Source: Citromicrobium sp. JLT1363
Lineage (GTDB): Bacteria > Pseudomonadota > Alphaproteobacteria > Sphingomonadales > Sphingomonadaceae
Length of the DNA stretch: 64,000 nt
Direction of reading: 5' to 3'
Assembly: GCF_000186705.1 (NCBI RefSeq)
Contig: NZ_AEUE01000004.1
Coordinates: 310,001-374,000 of the forward strand
This document shows, piece after piece, positions 32,508 to 39,726 of the stretch. The notes below the pieces were generated by a model. That model saw nothing but the letters and a program-made list of their open reading frames with translations, ran no database searches and was not told the origin of the DNA. How positions within the stretch are numbered: position 1 is the stretch's first letter; each line of letters begins with the position of its first letter. Both the position numbers and the translations under genes were made by a program.

Positions 32508-33010
32508 TGGCGCATCGTATCTGGTATCCTCAGCTTGACGCGTTCGATTGCATACGCCGGATGGTGGCCATACTTTCATTTGCCGATGACGAAGGGCTCT
32601 CGATGGAACGCGCCCAGATGGCAGATTTGTTCCTCTCAAGTCCGCCGTTACTGCACTCCGTTACAATGCCCATGCAGGTGAGGTCCAACTTCAGAGAGCT
32701 AGGCATTGCGCGACCCGAAAAGAGTTTCCTAAGTTATCCGGCTGCGCCGCTCCTCTTTCATAAGATGGAGCCGGTGCAGCGACGCGCAATTCGCGCGATG
32801 GTAGGAAAGAATCTGATCGATCTTCGCCTCTACGAGAAACGCGCATTGAGCTTGACGGACGATGCTCGCAGTCTTCTGGACACGCGCCTCAAACATTCGG
32901 TTGCTGAACTCAAGCTCGCGCAGTTTATCGTCTCTGATATCTTGGCAATCGGTGAAGACAATATTGAAGAGCTCAGGAAGCGGACAGGTCTGAGGAGGCT
33001 GGCTGCATGA
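32507..33010 (+). CDS. ABC-3C middle component
   Basis: A 167-residue helical protein between the hydrolase and the ATPase, overlapping both (1 and 4 bases). The opening WYPQLDAFDCIRRMVAILSF and the later R/K-rich winged-helix-like part fit the middle component of ABC three-component systems, probably the MC5 type, from memory. It likely links the ATPase sensor to the effector. No catalytic motif. Confidence 0.65.
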   Translation: MAHRIWYPQLDAFDCIRRMVAILSFADDEGLSMERAQMADLFLSSPPLLHSVTMPMQVRSNFRELGIARPEKSFLSYPAAPLLFHKMEPVQRRAIRAMVGKNLIDLRLYEKRALSLTDDARSLLDTRLKHSVAELKLAQFIVSDILAIGEDNIEELRKRTGLRRLAA

Positions 33011-34944
33011 GCGAGATCGAACAGGAAAAAGACGAGATCGCGTCGCGCGTTCCAACACTTCAGCTACGCCGCCTTCGCGTGTTGAAATCCGGCCGCCCGG
33101 TTTACGATCAAGCGTTTCACGAGGGCGTGAACATCATTCGTGGAGACAATGGGTCAGGCAAGTCGTCGATCGCAGACTTTGCCTTCTTTGTACTCGGAGG
33201 CGAGTTCGACAACTGGAAGAAGGTCCCCGCGCAATGTGACGAGATTCAGGCTGAGATACTCACCAGCCAAGGGCGATTAGCGCTCAAGCGAAACACAGAT
33301 TCCAAGACCTCTCCGATCCGCGTTTTCTTCGGCACGCTCAAAGAGGGTGTTGAAGCTGGATCGGACGGCTGGGAGCGATTCCCCGTCCATCGACAAGGGG
33401 ACCATGAAAGCTTTTCGCAACTCCTCTTCAGGTCCATGTTGATCCCAGAGGCAAAGAGCGAAGGCGCATCAAACATCACAATGCACCAGATTTTGCGCCT
33501 CTTATACTCTGATCAGCATACACCCCCCGGCAGATTGTTCCGCTTTGAATCCACGTGGGACACGAAGACCATGCGAAGCGCCGTTGGCGATCTGCTATGC
33601 GGTGTGAATGACTACGAGGGCTACGAAATCAGTCTCGAAATTCGTGAACTGGAGCGGCACTATGACGAGGTGAGTCGGCAGCTTTCGGCGCTACTCTCGA
33701 TCCTCCCATCTGATGAAACTCTGAACAAACCCGCTACTTTGGAAATGGAGATACGAGAGCGTGAGGCAGAGAGAGAAGCTGCGCTTCAACGGATTTCGCA
33801 GGTTGATGATCTGATTGACGGCGATGAAGTCAAAGAATTCTTGGCGAAAAGCCGAAGCATGCGCGACCGAATTTCGAAAAGCGCTAAGCAGATTGGCGCG
33901 CTCGAGCGCGAAGTGTCGCAACTCGGCTACCAACTGGGTGATCTGGAGGAATATCTCGATTTTCTCTCAGAGATGATCGAGAAGGTCGGCTTGGCTGAGA
34001 GCTCGCAGCTTGCGATTGGGGACATCGACTTCACGCACTGCCCAGCTTGCTTGACCGACCTTGCGCCGACTGTTGATGGGCATACCTGCCACGTCTGCAA
34101 TTCCGAGATTGACCCCGAAGACAAACGCTCCCGTTACAATGCAATCCGCGTCGATTTTGAGATGCAGCAACGGGAGGCGCGCCAGCTCAATTCGCAAAAG
34201 GAAATGCGGCTTTCTGCGGAAAAAGCAAAACTTAGGAAAGCCCGTGCGGAACATTCGAGACTGATCGCAGAGTTTGCTGCTGGCTACGACAATGGCTCGT
34301 CACCGCGAGAGGCCTTCCTGGCTGAGCAAAACTTGCGCATTGGGCAAATTGCTCGTGAAATCGACTATCTCGAAAAGTCGCTTGTGACCGCATCGCGCGT
34401 GAAAGAGCTTTCGGAAGCGAAGGCTGACGCTCAAGCAGAACTGGACAAGCTGAAGTCTCGGCAAGAGGCCCTCGAACTCAGTGCCGCAAAACGCAGATCA
34501 GTTGCGCTGTCACGCGTTTCCCGAATTGCCGCCTCTGTGCTTCGCGCAGACAACATGGATCAGCCGGAATTCATGACCGCTCAGGATGTCAGCGTGAATT
34601 TCTCCGACGATGCAATGTCTGTCGACGGGGATCTCAATTTTGCTGAAAGCAGCAATGTGATCTTGAAGAATGCGTGCATTTTGAGCCTTCTCCTCGCGGC
34701 GGGAGAAGACCAGAAATTTTTCCACCCCAGGTTTGCCCTGTTCGACAACATTGAAGACAAGGGAATGCAGACTGAACGCAGCCACAACTTCCAACGTATC
34801 TTGGTCGAGATGGTCACGGAGCTTAGCATTCCGTTTCAGGTCATCTACACGACATCCATGATGAATCCGGACCTCGAACTCGATAACTATGTGATTGGCC
34901 CGCACTACACGAAGTCCAATCGGTCTCTCGAGGGTCTAGAGTAG
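33007..34944 (+). CDS. ABC-3C Rad50/SMC-like ATPase
   Basis: A 645-residue protein with Walker A GDNGSGKSS (46-54), long coiled coils (about 210-330 and 370-490) and a zinc hook between them, CPAC near 345 and CHVC near 361. The C-terminal ABC part has ALFDNIEDKGM where a Walker B and D-loop are expected. This layout is that of the ATPase of ABC three-component conflict systems. It presumably senses DNA ends or invading replication and triggers the hydrolase. Last gene of the operon. Confidence 0.8.
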   Translation: MSEIEQEKDEIASRVPTLQLRRLRVLKSGRPVYDQAFHEGVNIIRGDNGSGKSSIADFAFFVLGGEFDNWKKVPAQCDEIQAEILTSQGRLALKRNTDSKTSPIRVFFGTLKEGVEAGSDGWERFPVHRQGDHESFSQLLFRSMLIPEAKSEGASNITMHQILRLLYSDQHTPPGRLFRFESTWDTKTMRSAVGDLLCGVNDYEGYEISLEIRELERHYDEVSRQLSALLSILPSDETLNKPATLEMEIREREAEREAALQRISQVDDLIDGDEVKEFLAKSRSMRDRISKSAKQIGALEREVSQLGYQLGDLEEYLDFLSEMIEKVGLAESSQLAIGDIDFTHCPACLTDLAPTVDGHTCHVCNSEIDPEDKRSRYNAIRVDFEMQQREARQLNSQKEMRLSAEKAKLRKARAEHSRLIAEFAAGYDNGSSPREAFLAEQNLRIGQIAREIDYLEKSLVTASRVKELSEAKADAQAELDKLKSRQEALELSAAKRRSVALSRVSRIAASVLRADNMDQPEFMTAQDVSVNFSDDAMSVDGDLNFAESSNVILKNACILSLLLAAGEDQKFFHPRFALFDNIEDKGMQTERSHNFQRILVEMVTELSIPFQVIYTTSMMNPDLELDNYVIGPHYTKSNRSLEGLE

Positions 34945-35264
34945 CCCGTTGCCTGTGGGCCCGCGCTCTATGCATGTTCGCCGCACCTCGCCTACAGTCT
35001 CGACCCATTCGGGCGACGATCGCTAACCGGATTTCCTAAGGGCCGTCGCCCCTCGCGCGGGCAAGGCATCCAAACGAATCCATAGGCTTTCGCCTTGGAG
35101 CCTCGTGCGGAGCCTCCTTGCCCTTGCTACCCCAATTCTCGCCGTTCTCGGAGCGTCCGCTGTTGACCGCTGGATTCTGAAAAGCTGACGTTCGCTTTTC
35201 GGCCCCATTCCGGCACGGCGATTGAGCCATTCTGAGCACAGACGCCAGCGGTCTTGAAACTTTT
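34945..35264. other. Intergenic stretch, no convincing gene
   Basis: Frames of 81-91 residues on the minus strand (35023-35311) lack ribosome binding sites and codon support. Text such as GACGTTCGCTTTTCGGCCCC resembles dispersed intergenic sequence I associate with Erythrobacter genomes, but I cannot confirm that here. The leftward nuclease gene and the ABC-3C operon converge on this stretch. Confidence 0.45.
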
Positions 35265-36974
35265 TCAACCCAAAGCCTCTCTCGCCTCTGCCAAATCGAT
35301 CCGCGCGTCATAGGAATGCTTGCGGAGCAGGTGCAATAGGTTCGCTCCGTTCAGAAGAGAAAGCGGCTTCGCGGTCGCGAACTTATGTGCATCAGGACCG
35401 AAATCCGATGTTGTCACTAGAATTCCCTTGGTGGCTCCTTCATTCATTACGGTGCCATATAAGTCGCGGACCGCCGCAACGCCGACAGTCCGAGTGTACC
35501 GCTTGGCCTGGATAACAATCTTGCCGCCACTGATTGGGTCGGGGTCGAATGCGATCGCATCGACACCCTCATCCCGGCTCGACTGAGTGACCTTGACCTC
35601 CCCCCCTCGCGAATTGAATTCCTTCTCGAACAACTCGCGGATCAGGTGTTCGAAGTCTTCCCAGTCCATCGCTGCCAAGTTGACCGAAGCATCGAGCGTA
35701 TCGGCAATCTCGCGGCCATCGACGAAGCGGCGGTCGCTTTTGTCGATCGTGATAATTGGTGGGATAGGTGCCAGCGCCGCCAAGGAAGCAGCGGAAACGC
35801 CGCTCAGCGCCTTGAAGCAGGCCTTGGGCTCGACACGGGCAAGATCAATCTTTTCGAACTCTGCTCGCGAGCACAAAACGGAGAGGATGCAGTTGCGGTT
35901 CGAGAGTCCGTTGGCGGGGTTAATGGCGGTGACGAAGCCATTGAACGCGACGTTCTCGATGTTTTGGAAATCATCTGCTTCGAGAACCTCGTGAATGCTC
36001 CGCAAGGCAATCTGGTAGATCGTGTCTTCGAAAAGATCCTTCTTAGCTCTGGCGGCCAGCGGGGTTTCTTTTAGCTCGCCGGTTGCTCGGACGAACCGGA
36101 CGGACTTCACGGTCGGGAGATCGTCGGGGTTCGGCATTTCGTACTCGACCAGCAAAGTCTTGTCTTGGGATCGATAATCGAGGACGAATTCCTTCTCGAT
36201 GAGGCCGTGATAGTTCGAGGCCTCCAGAACGAGAGAAGCGTGTTCCATCACCGCCTCTTCGTGTCCCTCTCGCAGGGATCCAATCAGCTCTTCAATCGCC
36301 CGGTTATGTTCTGCAACCTCTTTATCATGCGCCGCCTTGTCCTCAGCATGTTTGGCCAGGAATGCGGACCTTTCCATCTCGTAGGCGACAATTGACTTAT
36401 CGTGCGCATCCTTCCGCGCCGCTTCGCGTCGTTGCCATTCCTCCATTCGAACAGCGTGTGTCTCCTCAGCTTGCTGAATGAGGCTCGCCTTCTTGCCGAA
36501 CAATGTGTCCCAGAAGGTGATCTTCGGCTCCTCGTAAGCCGGCGCATTTTCACGTTCCAGTTGCGGACGCGCTCTGTCGAATTTGTCGGAACGCCCGAAG
36601 GCATCATTCCTGCGAAGTTCGTCCCAATCTACCGTGTCGTCGATCCCGAGCGTGTGCGACAAGATATTCGAGAGCTGGTCACGTTCGAGTTCAGCCTGCA
36701 CCGTGAGGCGTTCCGCTTCGGCTTTGCCGTCAGCGAACATCGTTTTCACGTTGTGCTTGTCGGTCTTCTCGTCCCATGATGCCAGAAGCGCATTCGCTTT
36801 CTCCTGCAGAATGGACAAGTCCGGGGCCCCAAGCTCGCGGTGAAGATTCAAGGTTCGATGGCGAAAGTCGATGTAGTAGCGGAGGATACGATCGCCGCGC
36901 GCGCTCCATTTGACGTTGAGATCACCCACCGAAATGTCGCTGAGATATCGGCTTTCGACTGTTATACCTGCCAT
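35265..36974 (-). CDS. Mrr-type restriction endonuclease with long coiled coil
   Basis: A 569-residue protein. Residues about 130-260 are charged coiled coil. The C-terminal 130 residues are an Mrr catalytic domain: DWEDFEHLIRELF, then DEGVDAIAFDP (metal-binding Asp) and IVIQAKRYTR (Gln-x-Lys), then GILVTTSDFGPDA. The start at 36974 follows GAAGGGGG; an upstream frame to 37082 is rejected. It probably cuts modified foreign DNA. The central region is not recognised and may sense or oligomerise. Independent of the smaller Mrr-like gene at 30.3 kb. Confidence 0.82.
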   Translation of the reverse strand: MAGITVESRYLSDISVGDLNVKWSARGDRILRYYIDFRHRTLNLHRELGAPDLSILQEKANALLASWDEKTDKHNVKTMFADGKAEAERLTVQAELERDQLSNILSHTLGIDDTVDWDELRRNDAFGRSDKFDRARPQLERENAPAYEEPKITFWDTLFGKKASLIQQAEETHAVRMEEWQRREAARKDAHDKSIVAYEMERSAFLAKHAEDKAAHDKEVAEHNRAIEELIGSLREGHEEAVMEHASLVLEASNYHGLIEKEFVLDYRSQDKTLLVEYEMPNPDDLPTVKSVRFVRATGELKETPLAARAKKDLFEDTIYQIALRSIHEVLEADDFQNIENVAFNGFVTAINPANGLSNRNCILSVLCSRAEFEKIDLARVEPKACFKALSGVSAASLAALAPIPPIITIDKSDRRFVDGREIADTLDASVNLAAMDWEDFEHLIRELFEKEFNSRGGEVKVTQSSRDEGVDAIAFDPDPISGGKIVIQAKRYTRTVGVAAVRDLYGTVMNEGATKGILVTTSDFGPDAHKFATAKPLSLLNGANLLHLLRKHSYDARIDLAEAREALG

Positions 36975-37153
36975 GATGCCCCCTTCAATCAACTGGTATT
37001 CGCTAGCGCGGTCAAACCTGCTTTTCAGATCACGCCATTCAGAATTTAATGTCCATGTTGCGCCCACTTGAGAAATTCTCATCGTTCGACACGGTATTGA
37101 CCTTTGGTCCGCGCTACTGATTCAATATTGGAATTCTGAGAGAGGTAAAGCGG

Positions 37154-37366
37154 ATGACAAAAATCAAAGGTAAGAATGACGGTCCCGGCGGTCGCAACGA
37201 GCACTATGACATCGGAAACCGAAAGAACGTTCCACGGCGCAACGCTGTAGCGGAGGTCAAACGCGGCGACCATCCCGGTGCGCACGTGATAAAGATCAAC
37301 GGCCGCGAGTATGTGCGTGACAACCCGGACAACTCGAAAAAGGATAACGTAAATCGGGATAGGTGA
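37154..37366 (+). CDS. DUF3892-like small protein
   Basis: A 70-residue very basic and polar protein (GRNEHYDIGNRKNVPRR, HPGAHVIKINGREYVRDNP) matching the DUF3892 pattern as I remember it. Function of the family is unknown. It is divergent from the large nuclease gene and separated from it by about 180 bases. GAGGTAAAGCGG precedes the ATG. Confidence 0.75.
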   Translation: MTKIKGKNDGPGGRNEHYDIGNRKNVPRRNAVAEVKRGDHPGAHVIKINGREYVRDNPDNSKKDNVNRDR

Positions 37367-37591
37367 TCGTTGCTTGGTGTGTGTTCTACCCTGCGGCCAG
37401 CCCGCTCAATCCGATGCGTGCTCCTGACGATGGGGCGTGCGTAACTAGCTCACCCATACTCTCGTCTATGTAAATGCCTCGCACCCTCTGGCGCACTGAT
37501 CGCGCGGGTAGAACGTTAGGCGGCTTCCTGCTGTGCAAGTGTGCGATTGTTTGTGTGGACCACTGCCGCGATCCATGCGCGGAATCTCCCG

Positions 37592-38227
37592 CTACAAGGC
37601 GCGGCCAAACCAGATGACGCGGCCAACCACATGTACTTCAGACCGGTCCATGTCGTACCAAGTTGGGTAGGCTGGATTGTCGCTGGCAATTGTGATCTGC
37701 CGACCACCTGGTTTGATCGCGATACGCTTCACGACGAGGGCATCATCAGAGCGAAGGACATAAATCCCATCACGCAATCGCGATCCATGATCTGATGCAT
37801 CGACCAGGACCTCGTCACCATCGCTGAGAGTGGGCTCCATCGAGTCACCCTTTACCCCAACGATCGACAGGCTGGCGCTCTTGGCCGAAGTCAGGTGCCG
37901 CAGCCACCGCTCATCGAACCCAAACCGGGTGTGTGCAGTCTCACTAGCAGCTACCGCGCCAAAGCCGGCGGATGCCTCCACATCGAGTACGGGGATCTCG
38001 ACCATGCCATCGGTGACCGGGTTTGCCGGACCACCGAGCACTTGCTCGTCGACACCGAAGAAGCAGGCGAGCGTCTTTCGGTCTTCGTCATCGAGCTTTC
38101 TCGGAGACCCGCGCTTGATGAATTGCTGCACATAGGCAGGGTTGCGGCCGAGCAGCCGCGATATCGACGCGTAGCCATATCCGCTCTTGAGGATCAGCCG
38201 GTCGAGCTCCTCCCTCACATGTTCCAT
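37592..38227 (-). CDS. S24/LexA-like autocleaving repressor
   Basis: A 211-residue regulator. Residues 1-55 form a helix-turn-helix DNA-binding region. Residues 75-211 are an S24 peptidase with Ser129 (GDSMEPTL) and Lys167 (VVKRIA) as catalytic dyad, and a probable cleavage site Ala-Gly near 87-88 (EASAGFG). Such repressors are destroyed after RecA activation and switch on excision and transfer of ICEs and phages. Divergent from a small regulator gene, with a palindrome between, so it is the best candidate master repressor. Confidence 0.85.
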   Translation of the reverse strand: MEHVREELDRLILKSGYGYASISRLLGRNPAYVQQFIKRGSPRKLDDEDRKTLACFFGVDEQVLGGPANPVTDGMVEIPVLDVEASAGFGAVAASETAHTRFGFDERWLRHLTSAKSASLSIVGVKGDSMEPTLSDGDEVLVDASDHGSRLRDGIYVLRSDDALVVKRIAIKPGGRQITIASDNPAYPTWYDMDRSEVHVVGRVIWFGRAL

Positions 38228-38252
38228 TCGCCTGTCCTTCGAATCTCAATCG

Positions 38253-38266
38253 TAGGAATTTTCCTA
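38253..38266. promoter_or_regulatory. Operator palindrome of the S24 repressor
   Basis: TAGGAATTTTCCTA has 6-bp arms around TT. It lies 26 bp from the repressor start and 72 bp from the divergent gene start. Its right half TTTTCCTA is the core of the tra-boxes. Confidence 0.6.
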
Positions 38267-38337
38267 GACTCGCGGATATGATCCTACTAAGAACATACCA
38301 AGAACACAAGGGATTTGCGAGTCGGAGCGAAAGGGTC

Positions 38338-38646
38338 ATGACCTTGCTAGAACGGATCGAAAAGCATTTGAAAGATAATCATATTTCGGCGACACGCTTC
38401 GGTAGGCGCGCAGTCGGTGATCCTCGATTCGTACTCGACCTCCGGCAAGGGCGAAGGCCGCGTCGACGAACGCTGGAGCGACTGGAAGCCTATCTGCAGT
38501 CAGTTGAGGCTGGAGATCCCAACGGTTCCATCAGGAACGGGACTTGCGCTCAACAAGTTGCTTATAGCGACGGGCAACATCTTGCCAAAGTCTTGCCCCG
38601 TCCGGCTCGCCGACCTGGCTTAGCTGATCGATCTTCGACGCAATGA
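38338..38646 (+). CDS. Small helix-turn-helix regulator
   Basis: About 102 residues from the ATG at 38338, preceded by GCGAAAGGGTC. MTLLERIEKHLKDNHISATRFGRRAVGDPRFVLDLRQG reads as a DNA-binding helix-turn-helix; the rest is basic and unordered. It is divergent from the S24 repressor, in the position of a Cro-like antagonist, which is an inference. Its 3' end overlaps the convergent DUF6961-like gene by about 116 bases, so the true end of function may be earlier. Confidence 0.6.
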   Translation: MTLLERIEKHLKDNHISATRFGRRAVGDPRFVLDLRQGRRPRRRTLERLEAYLQSVEAGDPNGSIRNGTCAQQVAYSDGQHLAKVLPRPARRPGLADRSSTQ

Positions 38647-38722
38647 ATTCACCTCCGGCGTCGCCATGGTGTTTATCCACCCACAGCGCCATGCCCCAAA
38701 GCTCCTGATCACGGGTGAGCAT
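38531..38722 (-). CDS. DUF6961-like small protein
   Basis: A 63-residue protein (LTRDQELWGMALWVDKHHGD, FIASKIDQL) fitting a small family common in sphingomonads that I recall as DUF6961. Function unknown. Its start overlaps the stop of the 43-residue membrane peptide (TGATG), so it is the third gene of a coupled group. The opposite-strand overlap with the small regulator gene is unusual. Confidence 0.6.
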   Translation of the reverse strand: MLTRDQELWGMALWVDKHHGDAGGEFIASKIDQLSQVGEPDGARLWQDVARRYKQLVERKSRS

Positions 38723-38853
38723 CAGAAGAGTGACCTAATTCCTGCGATGAGCATGAGGACAATCGGAATACCCAGCAGCCATGCTTCGAGCTTCAATTCC
38801 CATTCCCGCTCGTTGCTCGGCAACGGATCATCGCTGTCGGGCCAGTCGCGCAT
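38722..38853 (-). CDS. 43-residue membrane peptide
   Basis: A short gene whose product has an acidic, tryptophan-containing N-terminus (MRDWPDSDDPLPSNEREWEL) and one membrane helix near its end (LLGIPIVLMLIAGI). Both ends are coupled by TGATG overlaps, upstream to the nuclease gene and downstream to the DUF6961-like gene. That exact fit on both sides is strong evidence that it is translated. Function unknown; possibly associated with secretion or transfer. Confidence 0.6.
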   Translation of the reverse strand: MRDWPDSDDPLPSNEREWELKLEAWLLGIPIVLMLIAGIRSLF

Positions 38854-39377
38854 CAGCACCACGGATCCCTGCGTCCGGACCAAGTTCGTGCGAGGCCTTC
38901 TGCGACCAACTGGTCGCCGATCGAGCGGCCATCGCGGATCAAAACCCGGAGCTTACGACCATATTGGTCTTCATCTCGATTGCCGATTGGAACTGCAGAG
39001 AACTCTCCCTGATTGAGCAGAACCACCAACCTGTCACGTGCCTTTATGCCGAGATCGTATTCGTAATCGCATCTTGGCTGCGAGATTTCCGGAGTGTCGA
39101 TATCCGCGATCCTGATCTTCAAGCCTTCAAGCCAGATAGTGTCACCATCGACAACGCAGGTGCGCCTGACCATGCCGCAAACGGCAAAGCTGTGGGTCGT
39201 CCGCGCTTCGGCGCTTGCCGAGCCAAAAGGCCAGTAGATGCCTAAGACGCCGGCCAGAATTCCAACGAGCAATCCTCCGGCAACAAGCAGCGCCAGGCCG
39301 CGCAGTTTGCCTTGCTTCTGTCGGGAAACTCCTGCGCGAAAATCGAAGACATTATTCTCAGGTGATCTTCCTGCCAT
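38853..39377 (-). CDS. Thermonuclease-family (SNase-like) protein
   Basis: A 174-residue protein with an N-terminal membrane anchor (about 28-52) and an SNase-like domain: VVDGDTIWLEGLKIRIADIDTPE, then GIKARDRL and DQYGRKLRVL, which supply the usual Asp, Arg and Glu region. Such proteins are frequent on ICEs and may degrade or process DNA at the cell envelope. The start at 39377 follows AGAAGGTGG; a frame to 39416 adds 13 residues. It leads the three-gene overlapping group. Confidence 0.8.
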   Translation of the reverse strand: MAGRSPENNVFDFRAGVSRQKQGKLRGLALLVAGGLLVGILAGVLGIYWPFGSASAEARTTHSFAVCGMVRRTCVVDGDTIWLEGLKIRIADIDTPEISQPRCDYEYDLGIKARDRLVVLLNQGEFSAVPIGNRDEDQYGRKLRVLIRDGRSIGDQLVAEGLARTWSGRRDPWC

Positions 39378-39515
39378 GCCACCTTCTTTCATTTCCGGAC
39401 CTTCACGCCAAGACACCGTGCTCGCTTTCCCGATGATTTTCGGCTAGTTTCTCTGCAACGCGAGGGGGCGGCCTAGAGGGGAGAGTGCAGACTTGCTCCA
39501 GAAGGAGAATGAGCG

Positions 39516-39725
39516 ATGAGCGATCCAGACAACACTCCCAATGGCAGCAAGCAGGACTGGGAAGGCTTTCGGGAGGTCGACCGGGCCATCGCCGAGGATC
39601 GTCTGTCCAAGTATTCAGTCCAAAAAGCATGGGCTGATCCCTGGGAAAGGAAGGCTTTGTATCTCACCGCCTTCGTCATCGCATGCTTCGTAATCTATGT
39701 GATCATCTACGACGGACTGATTTGA
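39516..39725 (+). CDS. Small membrane protein of unknown function
   Basis: A 69-residue protein with a hydrophilic, acidic N-terminus and one C-terminal membrane helix (LYLTAFVIACFVIYVIIY). GAAGGAGAATGAGCG precedes the ATG, a strong ribosome binding site. It converges on the tra operon, with stops one base apart. It could be an entry-exclusion or mating-pair protein because of its place next to traG, but there is no sequence evidence for that. Confidence 0.7.
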   Translation: MSDPDNTPNGSKQDWEGFREVDRAIAEDRLSKYSVQKAWADPWERKALYLTAFVIACFVIYVIIYDGLI

Positions 39726-39726
39726 G

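Noticed and set aside
35023-35311. 81- to 91-residue minus-strand frames after the ABC-3C genes
   Set aside because: They lack translation signals and look like intergenic text that happens to stay open.
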